Shown: in pieces, positions 53,829-63,786 of the stretch
Position numbering within the stretch: the stretch's first letter is position 1
Layout of the letters: each line of letters opens with the position of its first letter
Origin: Pseudolactococcus plantarum
Lineage (GTDB): Bacteria > Bacillota > Bacilli > Lactobacillales > Streptococcaceae
DNA length: 64,000 nucleotides
Direction: 5' to 3'
NCBI RefSeq assembly: GCF_002441715.1
Contig: NZ_JXJX01000008.1
Location: forward strand, 1 to 64,000
Position numbers and translations under genes: made by a program
Notes under the pieces: generated by a model
The model's database searches: none
What the model was told of the DNA's origin: nothing
Seen by the model: the letters and a program-made list of their open reading frames with translations, nothing else

Positions 53829-54423
53829 TTATGATCGTCTGCGAATTTTCTTAACAGCATGCGATCCCTTTCGACTCGTATCAGTTAATCTTGTCCCAAC
53901 AGCCAAATCAAATCCAAATAAAATCTTAATGACAAAACCGAAAACGATTTAAGTCATAACAGGGATAACACAGGTTGTCACAATCATTCTAGTAACCTCT
54001 TGTGTTAACGTATTTAACATACTGACGGCCTTCTCTTTTCCAGCAGTCTGTACTCGACCTGTCTTAGAGAAAAAATCTGTAATACCTGATTCGATTTTTT
54101 GCAAAAAGTTTTGATCAGTCTCTATTTTTTTGTTTAGTTTTAATATTAGCATCATCTGCTTTTACTTTTTGACTCGTTTCCTGAATCTCTGTCACAAATT
54201 TTTGATCCACTAAACCAGAAATCTGGAGTGATGCTGGTACAAGCGCAACAAAGCATAACCCAAAAATCGCGACTTTAATTGCTAATATTTTTAAAATGGA
54301 CTGTCGTCTATACACATAAAATAGCCCTAAGCCAATTGCAATCGGTAGCAGGTAAGTAAAGGTCATCGTCCCAGCTATCGACAGTAAAAATTTCTCGATA
54401 ATCAAAACGCCTAATACCACCAT
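53829..54423 (-). pseudogene. degraded membrane protein gene between mutS and mutL
   Basis: Three pieces read as one protein of about 197 residues. Piece one (MVVLGVLIIEKFLLSIAGTM ... KTKQKN) has two membrane helices; a single extra A in a seven-A run near 54126 shifts the frame; piece two (IETDQNFLQKIESGITDFFSKTGR ... CVIPVMT) ends at an in-frame TAA at 53949-53951; piece three continues IVFGFVIKILFGFDLAVGTRLTD to 53829. Both lesions suggest a dead gene unless they are sequencing errors. Function unknown. Confidence 0.75.
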
Positions 54424-54463
54424 AAACTTGCCTGAAAGTTGATAACTTGTGCTGACTCACCAC

Positions 54464-57034
54464 TTACATGGATAGGGAGTCTACTAATTTTTTGAGTTCA
54501 TATAGTTGATTCATCGCATCCATGGGTGTCAGATTCATCACATCAATTTGTTTAATAGCAGTTACTAATTCATCAGAGTGATCAAATAAACCAAGTTGTT
54601 CAACTTCTTTTTTAGGCGCTTCAGGCACATGTTGAGCAGATGAATTTTCTAACTCCGATAAAATCAGCTTAGCTCGACTTAATAATGCTTGTGGCAATCC
54701 TGCAATCTTAGCAACATGAATCCCGTAAGATTTATCTGCCGGCCCTGGTTCTATCTTATGTAAGAAAGTCACTTCACCAGCATTTTCAAGTGTGGCAACA
54801 TGCACATTTTTCACTTGAGATAACTGACGCTCAAGTACAGTCAACTCATGATAGTGTGTCGCAAATAAGGTTTTAGCGCCAACTTGTTCGTGGATATATT
54901 CTACAATAGACTGAGCTAAGGCAATCCCATCATAAGTTGCAGTCCCACGGCCCAATTCATCAAATAAAATCAAAGACTGCGGCGTGGCTCTTCTGATTGC
55001 ATGATTAGCTTCCATCATTTCTACCATAAAGGTTGATTGACCACTAATCAAATCATCAGCAGCACCAATCCTTGTAAAAATGGCGTCAAAAATAGGCAAG
55101 TCAATTTGATCAGCAGGGAGATAACACCCTATCTGCGCCATGACGACACTCAAGGCTAGTTCACGCATATAGGTTGATTTCCCTGACATGTTTGGCCCTG
55201 TGATGAGTTGTATCATGGTATCTTGATCAAAGTCGATAGAGTTTGGGACGTATTGTTGCGCATCCATTACTTTTTCAACAACAGCATGACGGCCATTTTT
55301 AATGTGAATCTCTTGACTGTCTTTGTGGATAGTTGGTCTGATGTAGTGATTGTTTTCTGCTACGACTGCTAATGATTGGAGCACATCAATTTCTGCTATT
55401 ATTTTGGCAAGTTTTTGAATACGTGAAATAAACGTTGCTGCTTGCTCTCTGACATCTAGAAATAAATTATATTCTAAACTAGCAGCGTTTTCACGGGCAT
55501 CTAGCATCTGAGTTTCTATAGTAGAAAGCTCTTGTGTACCATAGCGTTCTGAATTCTTTAAGGTTGCCTTACGAAAGAAATGACTAGGGACTTGTGTCAG
55601 ATTAGCATTCGTCACATGGAAATAGTAACCATCTTTCTTATTGTAATCTATTTTTAAATTATTAATCCCCGAATTCACACGCTCTTTTGCTTCCAGTTCA
55701 GTTATCCAACTCGTCCCATCACGCAAAATCACACGGTAATCATCTAGGGGCTCATTAAACCCATCTTTAATGATATTACCTTCTGTAATACTGGCAGAAG
55801 CACTGCTATCGATCGCACGCGTAATCAACTCAAGTAAGTCAGGCATATGATCTAATTGGTCGATCAAGGGTACCAAAATATCTGAGGACATCTGAATTAA
55901 TACTGTGCTAATAGCAGGAACATTTGATAAAGTCTGTGCTAACTGTAATAAATCTTTTGGCGAGGCTTTACCAAAAGAAATTCGAGAAGCTAGCCGTTCG
56001 ATATCGTAGACACCCTTAAGCGCTTCAGATAAATCAGAACGTTCAAAGAAATGATCTAAAAAGACTTGACTAACATCCTGACGGTTTTTGATTGCTTTTA
56101 GACTCACTAGAGGGCGATCTATCCACATCTTTAACATCCGTGTCCCCATAGCTGTTTTCGTCTCATCTAACAGCCAATAAAGACTACCATACTTCTTACC
56201 AGTTCTAGCATTATAAAGTAAGTCTAGACTTTTTTTACTCGATGCATCCATCAGTAAAAAATCTTTGATTTCATAATGCTGAGCCGCTTGTAAATGTGAC
56301 AGGTGTCTCTTTTGTGTCCCAATCACATAATTCAAAAGCTTAGCTGCTGTCTTCGATTCCAAACTCGATAAGTCCGTACTGATTAACTCACTGGCTTCAA
56401 CACCTATCAATTCAGATGATACCAAAACATTTAACTGTACTTCTAAAATCTGCTTTTGTGGATCAGCTTCCGATAACCCATAGCCAACGACTACCTCACG
56501 AGCTTTAAGTGATGCAATCTCATCTACGACTGTTTCAAAATCATCTAGGCTAGTGACAAAAAATTCACCCGTTGCCAAGTCTAGATAACTCAGTGCATAT
56601 TGCGTGTCATCTCGATCTATCGCAACTAAAAAATTATTATCCTTACCTGTGTTTAGGGCATCGACAGCCGTCCCTGGTGTAATCACTTGGACAACATCAC
56701 GCTTCACAACACCAACAGCTTGTTTAGGGTCTTCCATCTGTTCTGCAATCGCAACTTTATAGCCCAAATCAATCAAAATATCGATATATTGTTGGACGCT
56801 ATGATGTGGTACACCTGCCATGGGAATCGGATTCTCTGAATTTTTATTTCTAGATGTTAAGGTTAATTCTAATATCTGAGCTGCCTTAACAGCATCATCA
56901 TAAAATAATTCATAAAAATCACCCATTCTAAATAGCAAAAAAGCATCTGAATAAGCTTGTTTGATATCCAGATACTGTCTCATGCCTGGTGAAATTTTCT
57001 CAACAGGTTTTGATGATATTTTCTCAGTTCTCAC
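54464..57034 (-). CDS. mutS: DNA mismatch repair protein MutS
   Basis: 856 residues. Mismatch-binding FYELFYDDA (Phe-x-Glu) near residue 40, Walker [25 protein letters not shown], Walker [16 protein letters not shown], and [11 protein letters not shown]-terminal DHSD...tail. It overlaps the YlbF-family gene by 11 bases, so it is coupled to the argR-ylbF transcript. Confidence 0.97.
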   Translation of the reverse strand: MRTEKISSKPVEKISPGMRQYLDIKQAYSDAFLLFRMGDFYELFYDDAVKAAQILELTLTSRNKNSENPIPMAGVPHHSVQQYIDILIDLGYKVAIAEQMEDPKQAVGVVKRDVVQVITPGTAVDALNTGKDNNFLVAIDRDDTQYALSYLDLATGEFFVTSLDDFETVVDEIASLKAREVVVGYGLSEADPQKQILEVQLNVLVSSELIGVEASELISTDLSSLESKTAAKLLNYVIGTQKRHLSHLQAAQHYEIKDFLLMDASSKKSLDLLYNARTGKKYGSLYWLLDETKTAMGTRMLKMWIDRPLVSLKAIKNRQDVSQVFLDHFFERSDLSEALKGVYDIERLASRISFGKASPKDLLQLAQTLSNVPAISTVLIQMSSDILVPLIDQLDHMPDLLELITRAIDSSASASITEGNIIKDGFNEPLDDYRVILRDGTSWITELEAKERVNSGINNLKIDYNKKDGYYFHVTNANLTQVPSHFFRKATLKNSERYGTQELSTIETQMLDARENAASLEYNLFLDVREQAATFISRIQKLAKIIAEIDVLQSLAVVAENNHYIRPTIHKDSQEIHIKNGRHAVVEKVMDAQQYVPNSIDFDQDTMIQLITGPNMSGKSTYMRELALSVVMAQIGCYLPADQIDLPIFDAIFTRIGAADDLISGQSTFMVEMMEANHAIRRATPQSLILFDELGRGTATYDGIALAQSIVEYIHEQVGAKTLFATHYHELTVLERQLSQVKNVHVATLENAGEVTFLHKIEPGPADKSYGIHVAKIAGLPQALLSRAKLILSELENSSAQHVPEAPKKEVEQLGLFDHSDELVTAIKQIDVMNLTPMDAMNQLYELKKLVDSLSM

Positions 57035-57404
57035 GATGAAGTTCCTCGTTAATTTGTGTCTCTAAATTTTGTAAAAGATATTGTAATAGCTCAGTGACTG
57101 CTGTTAGTTTACGACGATAATCAATTAAGATAGGCTCATCATTTAGTTGTGCTTCAATCACTTTTGAGCGCTCAATCGTCTCTTGATAAGCTCTTTCTTT
57201 ACCTATTTTTTTATATAAAATAGCATCTTTTGCTAGTGCTTTCATCTCCACTTCAAGCGTATAAAGTTCCGTACTATTTTTTAGCAGGCTTTCTGCAGTT
57301 TGAAAGTCAATGACTGTTGGATGTTTCGCCAATTCACTTAAAAAAAGGGTCAGAGTAGCTTCGTAATCAGACTGCTCACGATCTATTTGCGGTTCTAGCA
57401 TCAT
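57024..57404 (-). CDS. YlbF/YmcA family protein
   Basis: 126 residues, wholly helical. [37 protein letters not shown] and [34 protein letters not shown] match the Com_YlbF family, whose B. subtilis members form the Y-complex that tunes RNase Y. Sits between argR (29-base overlap) and mutS (11-base overlap), a position I recall as common in Streptococcaceae. Exact role here is inferred. Confidence 0.75.
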   Translation of the reverse strand: MMLEPQIDREQSDYEATLTLFLSELAKHPTVIDFQTAESLLKNSTELYTLEVEMKALAKDAILYKKIGKERAYQETIERSKVIEAQLNDEPILIDYRRKLTAVTELLQYLLQNLETQINEELHREN

Positions 57405-57858
57405 TCATTTCTCTTTCAAATTTTTCCGCGCTTGCTTCATCTCGACAAGTGATAAGCAACGTGTCAGCTCCTGCGATGGTACCTAAAACTTCTTGTTTAT
57501 TAGCACCATCGATTGCATTGGCTAATAAGTCAGCTTCGCCAAGACCTGTATGGACAATAATGATAAACGCAGCTCTACTCACACTTAAAATATATGCTGA
57601 AAAGACCTCTACCAAATCCATGTTGGCACTGATAAAGTTAGGATTATCTAACACCTCATCATATTCAAATAATGCGTAAAAGTTGCCATCATCATAGCGG
57701 TTTTTAATGATACCCAACTCACGAATATCTCTAGATAAAGTTGCTTGTGTTGTAGACACACCAACTTTTAACAGACGTTGTGATAACTCTTCTTGTGTAT
57801 CTATCTTATTATTACGGATTAATTCCCGAATAATCTCTTGCCGTTTTTGTTTTTTCAT
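57376..57858 (-). CDS. argR: arginine repressor ArgR/AhrC family
   Basis: 160 residues. Winged HTH (KKQKRQEIIRELIRNNKIDTQEELSQRLLKVGVSTTQATLSRDIRELGI) and C-terminal trimer/arginine domain (VHTGLGEADLLANAIDGANKQEVLGTIAGADTLLI). I choose ATG 57858 (MKKQKRQ): the earlier ATG overlaps the -10 box TATAAT. With 7 bases between that box and ATG and no ribosome site, the mRNA is probably leaderless. Divides argS from the mutS group and may regulate arginine genes elsewhere. Confidence 0.92.
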   Translation of the reverse strand: MKKQKRQEIIRELIRNNKIDTQEELSQRLLKVGVSTTQATLSRDIRELGIIKNRYDDGNFYALFEYDEVLDNPNFISANMDLVEVFSAYILSVSRAAFIIIVHTGLGEADLLANAIDGANKQEVLGTIAGADTLLITCRDEASAEKFEREMNDARTANRS

Positions 57859-57865
57859 ATGTCTC

Positions 57866-57874
57866 ATTATACCA
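57866..57874 (-). promoter_or_regulatory. extended -10 promoter giving leaderless argR mRNA
   Basis: Minus strand TGG-TATAAT, GAGACAT, ATG. Confidence 0.6.
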
Positions 57875-57918
57875 TAAATTGACTGATTATCTTATTTAAC
57901 ACTGATGTTTATCATCAC

Positions 57919-59619
57919 TTACATTTCTTCCGGTGCTTCAACACCTAAGAGTCTAAGACTTTCTTTCAATACAACACCTGTTGCATAAGCTAAAGACAAT
58001 CGTGCTGCTTTTTCGCTACTTTCTTCTAAAATACGCGTATGGGCGTAATATTTATTAAAGGCTTGGGCAAGATTAATCGCATATTTGGCAATAGCTGAAG
58101 GTTCAAATAGCCTAGCTGCTCTATTAATCACATCAGGAAAAGCTTGCAATAATTTGACAATTGCCCAGCTCTCATCATCTGAAAGTGAGAAACTTTGGCC
58201 AATCACGGCTTCTGGTTTAAAGTCAGCCTTCTTGAGGATAGACTGAATTCGAGCGTGCGCGTATTGGACGTAAGGTCCTGTTTCACCTTCAAACGATACC
58301 ATCTCTTCAAGATTAAAATCATAGCCATTCAACCGCTCATTTTTTAAGTCATAAAATTTAATCGCACCAACACCAACTTCATGTGCAACTACTGCTTTAT
58401 TTGGTAAATCAGGATTTTTAGCCTCTATTTGTGCTTGTGCACGTTTGACTGCTTCTTGAATCGTTGGTTCTAATAAAATCACGTTACCTTTACGTGTTGA
58501 CAATTTTTTACCTGCTTTGGTAACCAAGCCAAACGGTACATGATAAATATCCTCAGACCATGCGTACCCCATCTTATCAAGCACAGCTTTCAGTTGTTTG
58601 AAGTGTCCTGACTGTTCTTGTCCTACTACATAAATTGATTTAGCAAAGTCATATGTCCGCTTGCGATAAAGTGCTGCTGCTAAATCACGTGTGATGTAAA
58701 GTGTTGCCCCATCAGATTTTTTAATCAAAGCAGGGTTTTCAAATCCTTCTAACTCAACAACAGTAGCTCCTTCTGACTCCGTTAGGAGTTGCTTATCTGC
58801 AAGGATATCGATAATTTCTGACATTTTATCATTATAAAATGCCTCACCGTTCATACTGTCAAACGTGACACCTAATTCTTGATAGATACGATCAAATTCA
58901 ACTAAAGACTCATCTCTGAACCATTGCCAAAGTGCTAGTGCTTCTGCATCACCATTTTCTAGTTTTAAGAACCATTCACGCGCAGATTCATCAATCGTAG
59001 GATCCTCAGCAGCCTCAGCATTGATTCTCACATAAAGTTTTAATAACTCTGAGATTGGGTGCTGACGGATTGCTGCCTCATCGCCATATTTTTTATAGGC
59101 TACAATCAACATGCCAAACTGTTTGCCCCAATCACCTAAGTGATTGATTCGAACAGGTGTGTAGCCAATCTTACGATAAATTTCGGCTAAAGCATCTCCG
59201 ATAACGGTTGAGCGTAAGTGACCGATTGAAAATGGTTTTGCGATATTTGGCGATGACATATCGATAGCGACTTTTTCACCATTCGGTGCTACTGTTGCAT
59301 AGTCTTCACCCTGTTCTAAAATAGCTGATAGTACTGATGTCATCGTTGCTGACTTATCTAAGAAAAAGTTAACATATGGTCCTGTTGCGACGATTTTTTC
59401 AAAACCATCTTGTGATAGTTTCTCTACGATATCAAGTGCAATCATATTTGGTGCTTTTCGTAAAGTCTTAGCTAGTGAAAAGACAGGAAAAGCCAAATCA
59501 CCCATCTCTGGTTTCTTTGGTATTTCTAGTAAGTTAGTGATCTCAGACTCAGTGAGTGCATTATCTAAAACAGCTGCTAATGCTTGAGTTGCTAATTGTT
59601 TATCATTTGTCATTTTCAT
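57919..59619 (-). CDS. argS: arginyl-tRNA synthetase
   Basis: 566 residues, class I. HIGH motif variant in [21 protein letters not shown], degenerate KMSKS region [15 protein letters not shown]-terminal Add-1 domain (about 1-110), C-terminal DALR anticodon domain ending [14 protein letters not shown]. Several ATGs follow the AAAGGAC site; ATG 59619 has the better spacing. No T-box is seen in its short leader. Confidence 0.96.
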   Translation of the reverse strand: MKMTNDKQLATQALAAVLDNALTESEITNLLEIPKKPEMGDLAFPVFSLAKTLRKAPNMIALDIVEKLSQDGFEKIVATGPYVNFFLDKSATMTSVLSAILEQGEDYATVAPNGEKVAIDMSSPNIAKPFSIGHLRSTVIGDALAEIYRKIGYTPVRINHLGDWGKQFGMLIVAYKKYGDEAAIRQHPISELLKLYVRINAEAAEDPTIDESAREWFLKLENGDAEALALWQWFRDESLVEFDRIYQELGVTFDSMNGEAFYNDKMSEIIDILADKQLLTESEGATVVELEGFENPALIKKSDGATLYITRDLAAALYRKRTYDFAKSIYVVGQEQSGHFKQLKAVLDKMGYAWSEDIYHVPFGLVTKAGKKLSTRKGNVILLEPTIQEAVKRAQAQIEAKNPDLPNKAVVAHEVGVGAIKFYDLKNERLNGYDFNLEEMVSFEGETGPYVQYAHARIQSILKKADFKPEAVIGQSFSLSDDESWAIVKLLQAFPDVINRAARLFEPSAIAKYAINLAQAFNKYYAHTRILEESSEKAARLSLAYATGVVLKESLRLLGVEAPEEM

Positions 59620-59734
59620 CATGTCCTTTAAAAAGTATTCATGTCTATTTTATCATATTTTAGTCCCTGTAGGGAATGAAATCGCGTATTCTAACTGCCA
59701 GATGACGCTATGAACCCCTTGTGAAACTTAGCGA

Positions 59735-59762
59735 CAAAAAAACAAACCAGTCAGATGGTTTG
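59735..59762 (-). terminator. intrinsic terminator downstream of nitroreductase
   Basis: Minus strand CAAACC / GGTTTG stem, 8-base loop, TTTTTTT. It is about 190 bases after the nitroreductase stop; the intervening 59763-59949 shows no gene. A similar CAAACC-GTCAGA-GGTTTG hairpin recurs at 61284-61303. Confidence 0.7.
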
Positions 59763-59949
59763 CTCAAACTAAAAGACAAAGGCAACTGAGATCTGTCTCG
59801 TCATCGTTTTAAAACTATTATAGTTTCCCTAAATATAAGCAATAGCTAAAAAAAGTGCAATTCAGCCGATGGCTTCAATTAGTAGGTGTGCACAATATGT
59901 AGCACAACTGTCTTCTAACACTGAAGAGGTCTTGTTGTATCGAGAGTTT

Positions 59950-60684
59950 TTATAATAGTCCTTGTTTCTGTAATACTGCTTTAGTTCCTTTAGGATATTT
60001 TCCTTTATTATAATAATTTAAGAACCTATCCAACCAATCAGAAGAGGTATAGCCTGCTTGTATCGAAAAGTTTTTCAACTTAGCAGCATAGACCTTAACC
60101 GGAGTTAAATCTGTAAAATCCATTGATTGTCCAGCGTATATAACGTTTATATCCGATAATCTTGGTTTTACAAATTTTTCTTTTGTTGCTTTACCTATAG
60201 CCATGCCTACTAACGGAAATGAGTATTTTGGATACGCATAAGTGGTAACAATCTCTTCGGATAACCGCCTAATGCTACCTATGACACAGGTTCCAAGCCC
60301 CATACTTTCAGCAGTAATCGCAGCATTCTCAAGAGCAAGCGACGCATCAACCGCTCCGATAAGTAATGGCTCTATTTCTCCACCAAGATCTGCATCTATA
60401 CCATACAAACTTAGGTTGATATTGAATAATAAAAAGACACTTGATTGCCTAATCGTGTTAACATTGTTCACTTGATTATCATGTTTTTCCACTAAATTGG
60501 CCAATTTTTCTTTTTCTTTTCCAGTAAAGACTAGAATACTATAGGCTTGACCATTTTCCCAAGAAGGAGCTTGCTTCGCAGATGAAATGATAGCACTTAG
60601 CGCTTCTTGAGAGAGCGTATACTCACCATCAAATCCTCTAACAGTTGCGTGATTTTGTATCACATTAATCGTTTCATTCATCAT
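59950..60684 (-). CDS. NfsA-type FMN oxidoreductase (nitroreductase family)
   Basis: 244 residues. N-terminal RGFDGEYTLSQEALSAIISSAKQAPSWENGQAYSILVF is the FMN/phosphate binding region; GAVDASLALENAAITAESMGLGTCVIGSIR is the conserved helix and loop; C-terminal tail is rich in Trp, Tyr and Lys as in NfsA-like enzymes. Expected to reduce quinones, nitro compounds or azo dyes with NADPH. Divergent from an HxlR regulator that likely controls it. Confidence 0.88.
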   Translation of the reverse strand: MMNETINVIQNHATVRGFDGEYTLSQEALSAIISSAKQAPSWENGQAYSILVFTGKEKEKLANLVEKHDNQVNNVNTIRQSSVFLLFNINLSLYGIDADLGGEIEPLLIGAVDASLALENAAITAESMGLGTCVIGSIRRLSEEIVTTYAYPKYSFPLVGMAIGKATKEKFVKPRLSDINVIYAGQSMDFTDLTPVKVYAAKLKNFSIQAGYTSSDWLDRFLNYYNKGKYPKGTKAVLQKQGLL

Positions 60685-60784
60685 CGTTTTACGCCTCCTT
60701 TTAACGTCTGTACTTTATTGTATAATTAAGATATAATATGTGCAATACTGTCAAAAAAGATACTATGTCGATAGGAGAATATCA

Positions 60785-61120
60785 TTGAGAAAAACATATG
60801 AACAAATGGTCAACTGTAATTGCGATACCGCTAATGCGTTAGCAGTCATTGGTGGCAAATGGAAAATCCTAATGCTATACCATATTTCAAAAGGTGATAA
60901 AGGTTTTAATGAGTTAGTCAGATTACTAGTTGGCATTACGCCTCACACCTTAAGCAAAGATTTAAGAGAATTAATTGAGGATGGTTTAGTTGAAAAAACA
61001 ATCTTACAACATATACCACCAAGAACGAGTTATCAGTTAACTGATGTAGGCAGAGAGTTAGAGCCTATATTATTAAAAATTAAAGAGTTTGGCCATAGAC
61101 ATCCGATAAAACGCCATTAA
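60785..61120 (+). CDS. HxlR-family transcriptional regulator
   Basis: 111 residues. VNCNCDTANALAVIGGKWKILMLYHI carries the redox-type Cys pair and the HxlR GGKWK motif; ITPHTLSKDLRELIEDGLVEK is the recognition helix. I choose the TTG at 60785 because AGGAG lies 7 bases before it; the open frame begins earlier at 60740 without a ribosome site. Divergent from the nitroreductase gene, which it probably represses until an electrophile or oxidant is sensed. Confidence 0.87.
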   Translation: MRKTYEQMVNCNCDTANALAVIGGKWKILMLYHISKGDKGFNELVRLLVGITPHTLSKDLRELIEDGLVEKTILQHIPPRTSYQLTDVGRELEPILLKIKEFGHRHPIKRH

Positions 61121-61243
61121 AGTATAATTTAACGCCCAAAACATAATCTTTTAAAATTAAATAGTCGTACTTGATTTTTTTAGTTTAAATCAACAGTCAA
61201 TATTGAATTGGACTCTACTAATTATTTTTCCATAACATACAAT

Positions 61244-61274
61244 AAAACCTAGCCATATAATCACTAGGTTTTTT
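61244..61274 (+). terminator. intrinsic terminator of the HxlR gene
   Basis: AAAACCTAG / CTAGGTTTT stem, 11-base loop, T-run. Confidence 0.85.
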
Positions 61275-61341
61275 CAGTATGGGCAAACCGGTCAGACGGT
61301 TTGTTATTTTCTAGATTTGAAGCTCAATTACTAGTGAGCTT

Positions 61342-62373
61342 TTAGACTGATTTTTTGCCAAGTTTAAACAGTATCATACCAAAGCCTACATATGCTAATA
61401 AAACAAGCAACGGTTGGCTGATTGCATGACCATCAAAGAAAGCGATATTTCTGAGCAAGGTACCTGTTGCACCTGGCGGTAATAACTGTCCAAATGCTCC
61501 CCAACCATTAGGCAGTAACTCAGGTGCTGTGAGTAAACCTGATAATGGATTACCTAATAAAATCAGAACGATTGCGGCAATGCCAAGCCCCGGTAACCCA
61601 AGCACCTCTAATATGCCTAATACAAAGAAGCTAGTTGCCATAATACCAAGCATAGCCCCTAAGGATGTGAGTAAGTAATTACCATCAAATGTCCCTATAC
61701 CAAATTGGATCACTGCAATCAAGCCAAGCCCACCGATGATTGAAAAACCAATAACGGCTATAAATTTTTGTCTTTTTCCTTTGATTAATTGGCTAATTGC
61801 AACCGTACCAATCCAACCACCAAGTGCAATGGGCAACGCACCTGCTGCTAATCCTGATCCCTTTTCATCAGTTTTTGGAAATGCTTTAACCTCAACAATC
61901 TTGACTTGTTTTGCTGAAATCGCGACTAGTTTTTGAGTAAGCACCTTAAGTTTGACACTATCTGTAGTCTTTGTCATTAATTGCGTCAGCTGTTCCTGTG
62001 CAGCTGATTTTTGTTGCGTCAACATTTCCTTAGCTACATCTGTTAATAGTTGGGCTACTGTAGTAGACGCTGCGGTTGCTTTATATAAAGTAACATCTCC
62101 TGATGGATCTATTGCATACACACCATATGCTTTTCTTTCTTTCATTGCGTTAACAGCTGTTTTTTCAGTATTAAATCGTGTGACTTTAAACCCTTTTGCT
62201 TGAAGTGACTGACTTATTTTATCGTAAATTGCATCATTTTTTTCTATGATACCAATAGGTACCTGTTGGACGCCACTATGTACAGCAGGTAAGGCAAAAG
62301 CTGCCATCATAATTGCTAATATTGCAGTAAGTATCACGACTAATGATAAAATAAAACGCCAAGTTGATTTCAT
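61342..62373 (-). CDS. YhgE/Pip-like (DUF3533/ABC-2 type) membrane protein
   Basis: 343 residues. N-terminal membrane helix, an extracytoplasmic domain (VPIGIIEKNDAIYDKISQSLQAKGFKVTRFNTEKTAVNAMKERKAYGVYAID), then five or six helices (about 195-340), the layout of DUF3533/YhgE proteins related to ABC-2 permeases. Start ATG 62373 follows GGGAG by 7 bases. It sits downstream of a TetR gene in the same orientation and is likely part of that efflux or stress unit. Substrate unknown. Confidence 0.8.
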   Translation of the reverse strand: MKSTWRFILSLVVILTAILAIMMAAFALPAVHSGVQQVPIGIIEKNDAIYDKISQSLQAKGFKVTRFNTEKTAVNAMKERKAYGVYAIDPSGDVTLYKATAASTTVAQLLTDVAKEMLTQQKSAAQEQLTQLMTKTTDSVKLKVLTQKLVAISAKQVKIVEVKAFPKTDEKGSGLAAGALPIALGGWIGTVAISQLIKGKRQKFIAVIGFSIIGGLGLIAVIQFGIGTFDGNYLLTSLGAMLGIMATSFFVLGILEVLGLPGLGIAAIVLILLGNPLSGLLTAPELLPNGWGAFGQLLPPGATGTLLRNIAFFDGHAISQPLLVLLAYVGFGMILFKLGKKSV

Positions 62374-62506
62374 TTTATAACTCCCTTTGTTTTGATACTT
62401 AAATCTTATCAAACAGACAACTAAAAAAACACCACCAATTTCCCACAAGTGTTGGATAGTGATGATGTTTGTTAATTTACGTAAGATAAATACAGGTAAC
62501 CATAGC

Positions 62507-63085
62507 TTAATCCATCAAAAGTCGCATTGTTTTCGGTGAAATACGGCTAATAATTTTAGCAAATTCTTCTGGTGTTTCGATAAAATCTCTCTCAATCCAT
62601 ATTTTAATCAAATTCAATATCATCCCCTGAAAAATCGAAAACACATAAACATCTGGTAGATCGATAGCTTGAACGATATTGCCGTCAATTAAAAATTGCT
62701 CAGAAAACACTGAAAACCGTGCTGTAAACAAGCCATCAGACTTATCACTTAAAAATAGTTTGATGGCTTCTTTATGATCATAGATACGATGGATTAGTAA
62801 ATTAATCCGAGAGTCTATCAATTCATGATCATCTAATTTGAGCACAGTCACTTCTGGTAGCCCTTCTACTATTTTAGTGATTAACCTCGTTTGTACTTGT
62901 GCCATCAAATCTTCTTTATCCAAGAAATGTTCATAAAAAGTAGACCGATTAATCCTTGCTTTTTTAACAATGGCACTCACACTAATCTTCTGGTAACCTA
63001 CTGTATCTAGTAAGGCTAAAAATGTCTCTGTTATTTTTTGATCTGTCATGACATATCGTTTGTCAGTTTTTTTACTTATCATCAT
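62507..63085 (-). CDS. TetR-family transcriptional regulator
   Basis: 192 residues. HTH segment about residues 15-60: ITETFLALLDTVGYQKISVSAIVKKARINRSTFYEHFLDKEDLM; a TetR_C_8-like ligand domain follows. It overlaps the quinone reductase gene upstream by 14 bases and lies 133 bases before the DUF3533 gene, so it probably regulates this three-gene unit. AGGA lies just upstream of the first ATG. Confidence 0.88.
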   Translation of the reverse strand: MMISKKTDKRYVMTDQKITETFLALLDTVGYQKISVSAIVKKARINRSTFYEHFLDKEDLMAQVQTRLITKIVEGLPEVTVLKLDDHELIDSRINLLIHRIYDHKEAIKLFLSDKSDGLFTARFSVFSEQFLIDGNIVQAIDLPDVYVFSIFQGMILNLIKIWIERDFIETPEEFAKIISRISPKTMRLLMD

Positions 63086-63602
63086 GGATTCCTACTACAT
63101 GTTTAAGCATCTGTTTCGTACTCAAAGCGACAGTTGCATCTGTTGCCTCATTCGCACCATAAGCAATAAAAGGCTCCTCAAAAATCATACCGCAGAGTTG
63201 ACTGGTCATCTCAAGTGGTCGCAATACCTCCGTCATTGTATGCTGTTTACGTCCATCGGGCTGATAGTCAGCTTCTGTTGATCCTGCAGATAGTAGCAGC
63301 ATGAACGATTTACCATGCAAATAAGTCCCGGTTGAGCCATGTGCAAATCCTCGAGTTAATACCACATCTTGCCATTGTTTCAGTAAAGGTGGTGTGCTAT
63401 ACCAGTACAAAGGAAATTGGAAAACAACTCGATCATGTTGTTTTAGCAAGTCCTGCTCTTTTAAAGCATCAATCTTACCATCTGGATACGCCGCGTACAA
63501 GTCATGGCAAGTCACATCTTCTTGCAATAATGCTGCTTGCCAAGCACGATTAAAGCGAGACTGAGATAGATTAGGATGGGCCATAATAATTAATGTTTTC
63601 AT
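63072..63602 (-). CDS. NAD(P)H:quinone reductase, flavodoxin-like (KefF/MdaB type)
   Basis: 176 residues. MKTLIIMAHPNLSQSRFNRAW is the flavin phosphate loop; VVFQFPLYWYSTPPLLKQWQDVVLTRGFAHG and the LLSAGSTEADYQPDGRKQHT loop are typical. Reduces quinones by two electrons with NAD(P)H. First gene of a likely operon with the TetR regulator. AGGAAG precedes the ATG, and the upstream region holds AGTATACT palindromes. Confidence 0.92.
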   Translation of the reverse strand: MKTLIIMAHPNLSQSRFNRAWQAALLQEDVTCHDLYAAYPDGKIDALKEQDLLKQHDRVVFQFPLYWYSTPPLLKQWQDVVLTRGFAHGSTGTYLHGKSFMLLLSAGSTEADYQPDGRKQHTMTEVLRPLEMTSQLCGMIFEEPFIAYGANEATDATVALSTKQMLKHVVGIHDDK

Positions 63603-63693
63603 ATTTTTTCTTCCTTAAGATATACTTTTTAACAAGTAATACTAGAGTTTAATCTAGTCGCTATACCTCTAGTTTACACACAAAAAATAAAAA

Positions 63694-63749
63694 AGTATAC
63701 TCAAAAACATTTTATTTTTTTTAAAAAATGCAGTATAATGCAGTATACT
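63694..63749. promoter_or_regulatory. AGTATACT palindromes in a divergent promoter region
   Basis: AGTATACT at 63694-63701 and 63742-63749, and a tandem TGCAGTATA at 63729-63737 and 63739-63747 containing the -10 TATAAT/TATACT of the rightward gene. Possible operators for the TetR protein or for the rightward gene. Confidence 0.45.
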
Positions 63750-63786
63750 AAAACAATAGTAGACAATTATCAAAATGGAGAAATAG

